Shown piece after piece: positions 1 through 5,333 of a stretch of 9,276 nt of DNA. Position 1 is the stretch's first letter. Every line of letters begins with the position of its first letter. The notes under the pieces are model-generated. The model saw nothing but the letters and a program-made list of their open reading frames with translations, searched no databases and was not told where the DNA came from. The translations under genes were made by a program, and so were the position numbers. The stretch comes from Bacillota bacterium (GTDB lineage Bacteria; Bacillota; Limnochordia; Darwinibacteriales; Darwinibacteriaceae): NCBI GenBank assembly GCA_012799115.1, contig JAAZLY010000273.1, positions 1 to 9,276 on the forward strand, written 5' to 3'.

Positions 1-114
1 AGCGTTTCTGTGGATCAACAAGGCAAGATGGTAGAGAATGTGGAAGAGGCAGTCAAGTATCAAGCAAGACGTACAGTCACCGTGGCAAACTGGGTCAAGG
101 CTGGTAAGAACTAG
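1..114 (+). CDS. C-terminal end of an unidentified protein (5' truncated)
   Basis: Reading from base 1 there are 37 sense codons and a TAG stop at 112-114. The tail is hydrophilic and rich in Val, Gln and Lys: it begins SVSVDQQGKMVENVEEAVKY and ends TVTVANWVKAGKN. It has no Cys, His pair, CxxC or membrane segment. The open frame runs to the window edge, and a very strong hairpin terminator follows 28 bases after the stop, so it is probably the real end of a + strand gene. I do not recognise the family. The neighbouring superoxide reductase lies on the opposite strand, so it cannot share a transcript with this gene. Confidence 0.6.
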   Translation, partial: SVSVDQQGKMVENVEEAVKYQARRTVTVANWVKAGKN

Positions 115-142
115 TTGATCAAGAGTAGAAGTTGACAAGAAG

Positions 143-183
143 AAAGGCTAGGGTTTGGCGATGTTCCAAACCCTAGCCTTTTT
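143..183. terminator. Strong Rho-independent terminator, probably bidirectional
   Basis: Bases 143-158 pair perfectly with 166-181, giving a 16-bp stem with no mismatch around a 7-base loop (CGATGTT, 159-165). The stem includes GGCTAGGGTTTGG and its complement. On the + strand it ends in a T run (179-183). On the - strand the A-rich flank 136-145 gives a looser T/C-rich tail. It lies between the + strand gene ending at 114 and the - strand superoxide reductase ending at 199, so it most likely stops both converging transcripts. Confidence 0.9.
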
Positions 184-198
184 ATGCTACCGCTACTC

Positions 199-588
199 TT
201 ATTCTACAGTAATTGCCTTGCTATTCTCCCACAATCCATGGATATTGCAGTAACTCAGGGCTAAAATGGTACCGCTTTGCTTTAATCTGACTGTCACGGT
301 AGCAAAGGGATCGGTGTAGACGGGCCCTTCATGACCACCCTTGAGACCCTCGCCATGTCCGGTGAACTGAACATCAGCGAGCTCAAAGGTAAATCCATCC
401 GTGGGTTGGAAGAGAAGCTTGATCCAACGAATATGGTGTTCTGCCGTGTTAGGATGGGGATTATCTTCCCCGATGGTCACCCGAATCTGCACGGGTTGAT
501 CAACCTGTACGTGATCAGGTGCTTCAATAACTGGAACGTGTTTTTCACTCTTCCAATCGCCGCTTCGCAAGACTTCGCCTAGTTTCAT
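199..588 (-). CDS. Superoxide reductase, one-iron (neelaredoxin / class II) type
   Basis: This 129-residue cytoplasmic enzyme reduces superoxide to hydrogen peroxide without releasing oxygen, drawing electrons from rubredoxin-like donors in anaerobes. The sequence shows the Fe(His)4Cys centre of the family: EKH at 15-17, HPNTAEHH at 45-52 and CNIHGLW at 114-120. By comparison with Pyrococcus SOR, the ligands should be H17, H45, H51, C114 and H117, with E15 and K16 as the mobile Glu and substrate-guiding Lys. The N-terminal desulforedoxin domain with its Cys4 iron site is absent, so this is not a two-iron desulfoferrodoxin. The start ATG is preceded by a perfect AGGAGG (596-601 on the reverse strand) 7 bases away. 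It is the only - strand gene here, apparently monocistronic, and diverges from the prsW-like gene. I found no convincing promoter or Fur/PerR box in the 121-base gap. Identity is secure; the symbol (sor, nlr, dfx) varies between genomes. Confidence 0.95.
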   Translation of the reverse strand: MKLGEVLRSGDWKSEKHVPVIEAPDHVQVDQPVQIRVTIGEDNPHPNTAEHHIRWIKLLFQPTDGFTFELADVQFTGHGEGLKGGHEGPVYTDPFATVTVRLKQSGTILALSYCNIHGLWENSKAITVE

Positions 589-698
589 AAGACAACCTCC
601 TCAGGCATTTTTGGATACTTCTCTGGTTCGATATGTGGTGCATTTATCCTGCAATGTCACCCTCATAATAGTTCAAGATCAGTGCAGGCTAGTAAGGC

Positions 699-706
699 GA
701 GGTGAT
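699..706 (+). promoter_or_regulatory. Ribosome binding site that places the PrsW start at GTG 710
   Basis: GAGGTGAT at 699-706 matches eight consecutive bases of the full anti-SD complement (AAGGAGGTGATC). Its GAGG core lies 7 bases before GTG 710. The upstream in-frame TTG at 611 has no purine-rich site at a useful distance, so this site decides the start. Confidence 0.7.
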
Positions 707-709
707 GCG

Positions 710-1369
710 GTGTTTACAGTGTTGCTAGCTTCACTCCTTCCTGGTCTCTTTTGGCTCTGGTACTTTAACCGTTATGATGTCCATGACAAGGAACCCTTTC
801 TCGAGTTAGTGCGCTGCCTGATCTTTGGTGCTTTGGCTGTGATCCCAGCCTTGATCTGGGAAGCGCCTTTCCGTAGTATGCTTCAAGGCACGAATCATCC
901 CTTCATTGCTTTGGCCCTCTCTTTTGTCGTCGTAGGTCTGGGTGAAGAGACCTTTAAACTAGCCGCGGTCTATCTGGCCGTCTTCCGTTCTGAACACTTC
1001 AGTGAGCCCATGGATGGCATCATTTACGCAATTGCGGCAAGTATCGGCTTTTCAGTGGTAGAGAATGTACTGTACATCTCCGCCTTCGGCTTAGCGGTCG
1101 CGCCTTTGCGCGGCACTATTGCCACCCTTGCCCACATTGCTTTTGCCGGACTAGCCGGCTACTTTCTGGGGCAAGCAAGGTTTTCGGATCGGCCCTTTTC
1201 ACAACTGCTATTGGGACTGTCGGTCGCCGCTTTCGCCCATGGTTTGTATGACTTCTTACTCATTAGCCGTCTCATTTCTCCTTTCGTATTGGTCTTCCTC
1301 ATTCTTGGTTTACATTATGTTCTCATCCAGGTCATTCGCAAGGCTGTTAAGTCCTCCCAAGGCAGGTAA
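710..1369 (+). CDS. PrsW-family intramembrane metalloprotease
   Basis: With a GTG start at 710 this is a 219-residue multi-span membrane protein, the usual PrsW length. The frame stays open back to a TTG at 611, but the extra 33 residues are unlike the family and that TTG has no SD. Family hallmarks, numbered from GTG 710, are the early NRYDVHDKEP segment, GLGEE with the paired glutamates at about 79-80 (equivalent to the essential pair of Bacillus PrsW), EPMDGIIYA near 99-107, ENVLY near 118, a membrane histidine in LAHIAFAG near 142, and AHGLYDF near 176-182. Hydrophobic segments alternate with these motifs, fitting seven or eight helices. In B. subtilis PrsW starts cleavage of the anti-sigma factor RsiW, but many PrsW-like proteins have other or unknown substrates. 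No sigma or anti-sigma gene is visible here, so the target is unknown. No terminator separates it from yebC, so some co-transcription is possible. Confidence 0.88.
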   Translation: MFTVLLASLLPGLFWLWYFNRYDVHDKEPFLELVRCLIFGALAVIPALIWEAPFRSMLQGTNHPFIALALSFVVVGLGEETFKLAAVYLAVFRSEHFSEPMDGIIYAIAASIGFSVVENVLYISAFGLAVAPLRGTIATLAHIAFAGLAGYFLGQARFSDRPFSQLLLGLSVAAFAHGLYDFLLISRLISPFVLVFLILGLHYVLIQVIRKAVKSSQGR

Positions 1370-1372
1370 TCC

Positions 1373-1401
1373 TTGTTTCTGGATGTCTCCTGTGCTAAAA
1401 T
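1373..1401 (+). promoter_or_regulatory. Candidate sigma-A promoter of yebC with extended -10
   Basis: A weak -35 box TTGTTT (1373-1378), a 17-base spacer and a good -10 box TAAAAT (1396-1401) are present. TG sits one base upstream of the -10 (1393-1394), the extended -10 motif that offsets a weak -35. Transcription should start near 1407-1408, leaving a leader of about 18 bases that begins at the yebC SD. The promoter starts 3 bases after the prsW stop. Confidence 0.6.
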
Positions 1402-1425
1402 GGGAACGGAAAGGGCGTGACACTT

Positions 1426-2151
1426 ATGGCCGGACATTCTAAGTGGGCTAATATTAAACACAAGAAGGCGAAAGAAGACGCCAAACGGGGACAGGTGTTC
1501 ACCAAGATTGGACGCAAAATCACCGTTGCGGCAAAAGAAGGTGGCGCTGACCCTGAAGCTAATGTGAAGCTACGCTTAGCTATCGATGAAGCCAGGGCAG
1601 TTAACATGCCAAATGACAATATTGAAAGGGCCATTGCTCGTGCCGTGGGTGGTCTAGAAGGTGCAACCTATTCCGAGGTGTTCTACGAGGGTTATGGACC
1701 TGGCGGAGTTGCAATTATGCTTGATACGCTGACAGATAACAGAAATCGTACTGCGGGCGAGGTTCGTCATCGTTTCTCCAAGTATGGCGGGAATCTAGGC
1801 GAGAGTGGTTGCGTAGCCTGGATGTTTGAGCGTCGTGGCCTATTGGTTGTCGAAAGGGGTTCCGTGGACGAAGACGAAGTCATGCTTCAAGCCCTTGAAG
1901 CTGGTGCAATAGATGTCGTTGTCGATGGCGATGTAATTGAAGTCCACACCGATCCAAGTGACTTTTTGAATGTGAAAGAGGAACTCGAGAACGGCGGTCT
2001 TCAATTCCTGGGAACCGAGATCAGCTTCATTCCGCAAAACACCGTGAAGATTCCGGAAGATAAAGTCGAGTCCGTGGAAAGACTCATCGAACTCCTCGAG
2101 GAGCTCGATGAAGTACAAGAGGTTTATTCAAATTATGAGGTTGAGGGTTAG
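1426..2151 (+). CDS. yebC: YebC/PmpR (TACO1-like) family protein
   Basis: This 241-residue cytoplasmic protein has the family signature MAGHSKWANIKHKKAKEDAK at its N terminus. The expected downstream motifs follow: GRKI, NVKLRLAIDEARAVNMPNDN, EGYGPGG, LTDNRNRTA, VRHRFSKYGGNLGESGCVAWMF, and an acidic C terminus. The family was long described as a transcription regulator of ruv or quorum-sensing genes. More recent work links members to the ribosome and relief of stalling, as with mitochondrial TACO1; this sequence alone does not decide between them. ATG 1426 is chosen because it begins the conserved MAGHSKW and has an AAGGG SD 10 bases upstream; the in-frame GTG at 1417 is only 1 base from that SD. 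It precedes ruvCAB, as in many bacteria, but here a microprotein and a terminator intervene. Confidence 0.95.
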   Translation: MAGHSKWANIKHKKAKEDAKRGQVFTKIGRKITVAAKEGGADPEANVKLRLAIDEARAVNMPNDNIERAIARAVGGLEGATYSEVFYEGYGPGGVAIMLDTLTDNRNRTAGEVRHRFSKYGGNLGESGCVAWMFERRGLLVVERGSVDEDEVMLQALEAGAIDVVVDGDVIEVHTDPSDFLNVKEELENGGLQFLGTEISFIPQNTVKIPEDKVESVERLIELLEELDEVQEVYSNYEVEG

Positions 2152-2178
2152 GAATACTCGACTAGGTCAAGGACATAC

Positions 2179-2196
2179 TCTCCCTTAGGGGGGAGA
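2179..2196 (+). promoter_or_regulatory. Hairpin that can mask the ribosome binding site of the microprotein
   Basis: TCTCCC (2179-2184) is complementary to GGGAGA (2191-2196) across a 6-base loop (TTAGGG), giving a 6-bp stem with four G-C pairs. The G-rich strand is part of the SD for ATG 2200, so folding would hide it. There is no T run, so it is not a terminator. Regulation is inference. Confidence 0.4.
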
Positions 2197-2199
2197 AAT

Positions 2200-2292
2200 A
2201 TGCGTCGATTTCTAGTTCTTTTTGTGGTTGGTTTGGTGTTTTTTCTTCTAGCCTTTATTGTCAGTCAACAAGTCTTTACCATGTTAGTCTAA
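2200..2292 (+). CDS. Small single-span membrane protein, 30 residues, unknown function
   Basis: ATG 2200 opens a frame of 30 codons ending in TAA at 2290-2292. The product has a basic start (MRRF), then a nearly unbroken hydrophobic run from about residue 4 to 21 (FLVLFVVGLVFFLLAFIV), then SQQVFTMLV. This is a typical one-helix microprotein whose Arg pair predicts a cytoplasmic N terminus. A purine-rich AGGGGGGAG (2187-2195) lies just upstream, with AGGGGG 7 bases from the ATG. The gene lies 48 bases after yebC and 9 bases before a terminator stem, so it is placed as the last gene of the yebC transcript. Its shortness keeps it below normal gene-calling limits. I know no family for it. It could also be a signal-peptide-like remnant or a chance frame, but the good SD, the clean hydrophobic helix and the terminator favour a real gene. 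Confidence 0.55.
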   Translation: MRRFLVLFVVGLVFFLLAFIVSQQVFTMLV

Positions 2293-2301
2293 GGAGCAAT
2301 T

Positions 2302-2333
2302 GCCTCAGTCGAAATTACGGATTGAGGCTTTTT
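2302..2333 (+). terminator. Rho-independent terminator after yebC and the microprotein
   Basis: GCCTCAGTC (2302-2310) pairs with GATTGAGGC (2320-2328), a 9-bp stem with one G-T pair and a 9-base loop. Five Ts (2329-2333) follow directly. It lies 9 bases after the microprotein stop and 69 bases before the ruvC start, so yebC and ruvCAB are at least partly separate transcripts. Confidence 0.8.
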
Positions 2334-2402
2334 CTTTGCACCAACCTTTGGCAAGGACTTGCTTTGTAGCATGTCGAATAATGAGATGAGGTGGGTGCAG
2401 AG

Positions 2403-2891
2403 ATGATTGTCATGGGCATTGACCCCGGTACAGCCATTACAGGTTACGGGGTGGTCGAGGTGAAAAGTAACAGACACATCGTTTTAGGGTACGGTGCCAT
2501 TCGGACAACAACGAAGCAAAGCACTGCAGCACGCTTGGAGACGATCTACTCAGAGCTACGGGCCCGGATCGCTGAGTTTCGCCCGGATTGTCTGGCCGTG
2601 GAGGAACTCTTCTTCAATAAGAACGTCAGTACAGCGCTAGCGGTGGGACAAGCCCGAGGGGTGGCCCTTCTTGCGGGAGCGCATGCGGGTCTGCCTGTAG
2701 CTGAGTACACGCCGCTGCAGGTCAAGATGGCCGTGACGGGCTATGGTAGGGCCGATAAGGAACAAGTGGCATATATGATCAAGATGCTTTTAGGCCTCGC
2801 CGATGTGCCAAAGCCCGATGACGTAACGGATGCTCTGGCCATTTGTGTCTGCCATGGACATAATGCTAATAACTGGGGGAGATCAAATTGA
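2403..2891 (+). CDS. ruvC: Holliday junction resolvase RuvC
   Basis: This 162-residue endonuclease resolves Holliday junctions by symmetric nicking, working as a dimer with the RuvAB motor. The four catalytic acids of the RNase H-like fold are visible: D7 in MGIDPGTAITGYG, E67 in AVEELFFNKN, and D140 and D143 in KPDDVTDALA. The conserved GQARGV and YTPLQVKMAVTGYGRADKEQV segments are present. Start ATG 2403 is preferred because GAGGTG (2388-2393) lies 9 bases upstream. The in-frame GTG 2391 overlaps that SD, and ATG 2412 would remove the first strand before the catalytic Asp. It heads the repair operon, and its TGA overlaps the TTG start of ruvA. No clear -35/-10 pair was found between the upstream terminator and this gene, so it may rely on read-through or a non-standard promoter. 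Confidence 0.96.
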   Translation: MIVMGIDPGTAITGYGVVEVKSNRHIVLGYGAIRTTTKQSTAARLETIYSELRARIAEFRPDCLAVEELFFNKNVSTALAVGQARGVALLAGAHAGLPVAEYTPLQVKMAVTGYGRADKEQVAYMIKMLLGLADVPKPDDVTDALAICVCHGHNANNWGRSN

Positions 2892-3526
2892 TTGTCTCGT
2901 TGAAGGGGCGTCTCGTAGACGTTAGAGAAAACTCAGTAGTCCTCGACGTTCAGGGTATTGGTTATGAGGTTATTGTCACAAGCTCGGTCCTACAGCAACT
3001 TCCTGCTCTGGGCCAGGAGCTCTTTGTCCAAACATACTTACAGGTGCGTGACGATGCCTTCGTACTGTACGGATTCTCATCCGCTGAAGAACGAGGACTA
3101 TTTCATACCATCATTGGAGTCAATGGAATCGGCCCTAAACTTGGTGTCGGTATCTTGTCCAATATTGCCTCCCGGGAGTTTATTCAGGCAGTCCAGCGGC
3201 AAGACTTGTCGACCTTGACCTCATTGCCAGGTATCGGCAAAAAGACGGGGGAGCGAATTTTGTTGGAGTTGAAAGACAAGTTTAAAGACCTTCCCTGGGA
3301 ATCCGAAGACCAAGATGAAGTTTTGCCCATCGTTTCGGGTAGCGTCTTCGAGGATGCTCTAGAAGCACTACAGGCCTTAGGGTATCATAGCAGCGAAGCG
3401 GAGCGTATGGTCAATCTAGCAAAACCACATCTGAAAGATAACTATAATTTGCAGGAATTACTCAAGGTAGCGCTGGCACAGAACAGCCAGCAAAGGGGTG
3501 AGCGTATTTGGAGACGGAACGGATAG
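2888..3526 (+). CDS. ruvA: Holliday junction branch migration protein RuvA
   Basis: RuvA binds four-way junctions as a tetramer, holds them square-planar and recruits RuvB. The 212 residues show the three expected domains: an OB fold (about 1-62) starting MIVSLKGRL and carrying the acidic pin D55-D56 that separates strands; two helix-hairpin-helix motifs, VNGIGPK (78-84) and LPGIGKK (113-119); and, after an acidic linker, the RuvB-binding domain III (about 154-196, DALEALQALGYHSSEAERMV). The start is TTG 2888, sharing bases with the ruvC TGA, with a GGAG SD 6 bases upstream. The conserved N terminus allows no other start. The 3' end overlaps ruvB by 19 bases, so ruvC, ruvA and ruvB are probably translationally coupled. 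Confidence 0.96.
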   Translation: MIVSLKGRLVDVRENSVVLDVQGIGYEVIVTSSVLQQLPALGQELFVQTYLQVRDDAFVLYGFSSAEERGLFHTIIGVNGIGPKLGVGILSNIASREFIQAVQRQDLSTLTSLPGIGKKTGERILLELKDKFKDLPWESEDQDEVLPIVSGSVFEDALEALQALGYHSSEAERMVNLAKPHLKDNYNLQELLKVALAQNSQQRGERIWRRNG

Positions 3527-4530
3527 TAAGTGCCTGGAAACGACCTGACGATTGGGATACCGAGACCTCCCTGAGACCCCGTACTTTACAGGAGTACATT
3601 GGGCAAGATAAAGTGAAAGAACATATGCAACTCTTTGTGACTGCAGCCAAACAGAGAGGAGAAGCGTTAGATCACGTCCTTTTCTACGGGCCTCCTGGTT
3701 TGGGCAAGACAAGTTTGGCTCACATTATTGCCACGGAGATGGGTGTGGGTATCCATACTACATCGGGGCCAGCTATCGAACGACAAGGAGACTTGGTGGC
3801 CATCCTCACTAGTATGCAGGCCAATGATGTGCTCTTTATTGACGAAATTCATCGGCTCAGCCGTTCAGTAGAAGAGGTACTGTATCCAGCGATGGAAGAT
3901 GCCGCTGTAGACATCGTGATTGGTAAGGGACCAGGCGCTAGATCGGTGCGTATTGACCTACCTCCCTTCACCCTAATTGGTGCTACAACTCGAGCTGGTA
4001 TGCTCACATCTCCCTTGCGGGATCGCTTTGGCGTAATTAGCCGCTTGGAACTCTATGAGGAAAAAGACTTACAGGCGATTGTCACGAGGGCAGCCCGCAT
4101 ACTTGGCGTGGCCATCGATGAGGATGGCGCTCTGGAAATTGCCAAGCGATCGAGGGGGACACCTAGGGTGGCCAACCGCCTGCTCAAACGAGTTCGGGAC
4201 TATGCTCAAGTTCGAGCAGACAATTATATTACCCATGGTGTGGCCATGGAAGCACTCCAACTATTTGAGATTGACGAGAATGGTCTCGATCATCTGGACA
4301 GACGGATCCTCCAGACGATCCAAAGAGTCTTTGGAGGAGGCCCGGTGGGCGTAGAGAGTTTGGCTGCAGCTATCGGAGAGGAAGCCAATACCATCGAGGA
4401 CGTCTATGAACCCTTCTTGCTACAGCTTGGTCTGCTGCAACGTACTGCTAGGGGACGCTGTATAACCAGTCTGGGCTATCAGTATCTGGGGATCACTCCA
4501 CCAATTGAAATGGAAGGTGACAGTCTGTGA
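3508..4530 (+). CDS. ruvB: Holliday junction DNA helicase RuvB
   Basis: RuvB is the AAA+ hexameric motor that pumps DNA through the RuvA-bound junction. The 340 residues carry SLRPRTLQEYIGQ (21-33), Walker A GPPGLGKT (61-68), Walker B VLFIDE (108-113) followed by IHRLSR, sensor 1 IGATTRAG (157-164), and the arginine-finger region LRDRFGVI (170-177). The lid domain follows with RGTPRVANRLLKRVRDYAQV, and the C-terminal winged helix has the usual GPVGVESLAAAIGEE and LQRTARGR segments. The start is TTG 3508, with an AAGGGG SD 7 bases upstream, inside the end of ruvA. No ATG or GTG is available before the conserved region. Its TGA overlaps the recO GTG. Length and motifs are normal. Confidence 0.97.
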   Translation: METERIVSAWKRPDDWDTETSLRPRTLQEYIGQDKVKEHMQLFVTAAKQRGEALDHVLFYGPPGLGKTSLAHIIATEMGVGIHTTSGPAIERQGDLVAILTSMQANDVLFIDEIHRLSRSVEEVLYPAMEDAAVDIVIGKGPGARSVRIDLPPFTLIGATTRAGMLTSPLRDRFGVISRLELYEEKDLQAIVTRAARILGVAIDEDGALEIAKRSRGTPRVANRLLKRVRDYAQVRADNYITHGVAMEALQLFEIDENGLDHLDRRILQTIQRVFGGGPVGVESLAAAIGEEANTIEDVYEPFLLQLGLLQRTARGRCITSLGYQYLGITPPIEMEGDSL

Positions 4531-5267
4531 CCTGGAAAACAGAGGGGATTGTTCTGCGCGTACGTAATCTAGGCGAAGCGGATCGAATTGTCACTCTCTA
4601 CACGAAAGAACGGGGAAAACTCAATGTCGTAGCGAGGGGAGCCCGCAGGATTCGAAATCGTCTGCTGAGTCCCACTCAAGTATTCACTCAAGGACGTTAC
4701 CTTATCTTTCCCAGCAAGACTTTACATAACTTAGGCCAAGCAGAGATCGTGCATAGTGGGCAAGTTATCAGGGATGATTTGGAAAAATTCGCCTATGCTT
4801 CTTATATTACAGAGTTATTAGATGCTCTTACTGTAGAAGAAGACCCAATCGATAGGGTCTTTCCCTTACTTGCATCCACCCTCGCCTTGCTTGAGGCAGG
4901 ACGTTTGGCTTTAGCGACTCGTGCCTTTGAGATTCGCCTCATGCGTGAACTGGGCTATGAACCAGAACTCTATCATTGTCTGTCCTGCAGGGAGGCGCTC
5001 AAGAACAAGGTGCTTTTTAGCGAGCAAGGAGGAGTCCTTTGCGAGAACTGTGTAGGGCAAGACCCCGCTAGTCTGCAGCTAAGCAATGGCACCTGGGAGT
5101 TAATGAAAAAACTACTTGAATGGGACTTCTCACGGCTACCGGTGTTACATCCAGCGTCGAACAACGAAGAAGAGCTGCGGCGGGTGATGCGTCGCTATCT
5201 TGACTACCGTTTGGAGTATCCCCTTAAGTCACTAGAATTTTTAGGGACGTTGCAGGCTCTTAATTGA
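4527..5267 (+). CDS. recO: DNA repair protein RecO
   Basis: RecO acts in the RecFOR pathway, helping RecA load onto SSB-coated single-stranded DNA and promoting annealing. The 246 residues begin with the typical OB-fold pattern TEGIVLRVRNLGEADRIVTL, followed by an Arg-rich DNA-binding stretch near 38-46 (RGARRIRNR). The helical C-terminal half holds a zinc-finger-like Cys4 site, C151xxC154 and C172xxC175, as in most Gram-positive and Deinococcus RecO proteins. GTG 4527 overlaps the ruvB stop (GTGA) and has a GGAAGG SD 9 bases upstream. In many Firmicutes recO sits between era and glyQ; here ruvB takes the place of era. Its stop codon lies inside the -35 box of the glyQ promoter. Confidence 0.95.
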   Translation: MTWKTEGIVLRVRNLGEADRIVTLYTKERGKLNVVARGARRIRNRLLSPTQVFTQGRYLIFPSKTLHNLGQAEIVHSGQVIRDDLEKFAYASYITELLDALTVEEDPIDRVFPLLASTLALLEAGRLALATRAFEIRLMRELGYEPELYHCLSCREALKNKVLFSEQGGVLCENCVGQDPASLQLSNGTWELMKKLLEWDFSRLPVLHPASNNEEELRRVMRRYLDYRLEYPLKSLEFLGTLQALN

Positions 5268-5283
5268 CAATTAGTGGTCAATT
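5262..5283. repeat. Inverted repeat over the glyQ -35 box (possible operator)
   Basis: AATTGAC (5262-5268) and GTCAATT (5277-5283) are perfect 7-base inverted arms with an 8-base spacer. The left arm covers most of the TTGACA -35 box, and the centre-to-centre distance of 15 bases is unusual but possible for a dimeric regulator. No T run follows, so it is not a terminator. An operator role is inference; a chance dyad in AT-rich DNA remains possible. Confidence 0.35.
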
Positions 5284-5292
5284 TGATATACA
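5264..5292 (+). promoter_or_regulatory. Sigma-A-like promoter for glyQS
   Basis: A perfect -35 TTGACA (5264-5269) is followed by exactly 17 bases and a TATACA -10 (5287-5292). Transcription should start near 5299, about 35 bases before the glyQ start. The promoter begins within the last two codons of recO. It would allow glyQS expression independent of the repair genes upstream. Confidence 0.65.
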
Positions 5293-5315
5293 TGAAACAT
5301 GAAATCCGCATGAAA
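5291..5315 (+). repeat. Three direct copies of CATGAAA in the glyQ leader
   Basis: CATGAAA occurs at 5291-5297, 5298-5304 and 5309-5315; the first two are adjacent and the third follows a 4-base gap. They span the -10 edge, the probable transcription start and the early leader of glyQ. No function is known to me. Confidence 0.5.
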
Positions 5316-5333
5316 TGAAGGTGGGTAATGACA

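Noticed and set aside
611..709. Upstream in-frame extension of the PrsW gene from a TTG at 611
   Set aside because: It adds 33 residues unlike the family, has no SD, and would start among the superoxide reductase start signals. GTG 710 has a strong SD and gives the normal length.
589..709. Promoters or a Fur/PerR box in the gap between superoxide reductase and PrsW genes
   Set aside because: Boxes such as CATAAT (+) and TATTAT (-) occur, but none has a matching -35 at 16-18 bases, and no clear operator dyad was found.
2092..2103. 12-base palindrome CTCCTCGAGGAG inside yebC
   Set aside because: It is explained by codons for the Leu-Leu-Glu-Glu stretch of the acidic C terminus, with no T run or spacing typical of an operator.
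5292..5318. Eight-codon upstream frame (MKHEIRMK) in the glyQ leader
   Set aside because: It has no SD, no glycine codons for attenuation, and its ATG lies before the predicted transcription start.
5268..5333. T-box riboswitch before glyQ
   Set aside because: The gap is only about 66 bases, with no antiterminator bulge motif or terminator. A T-box leader needs roughly 200 bases or more.
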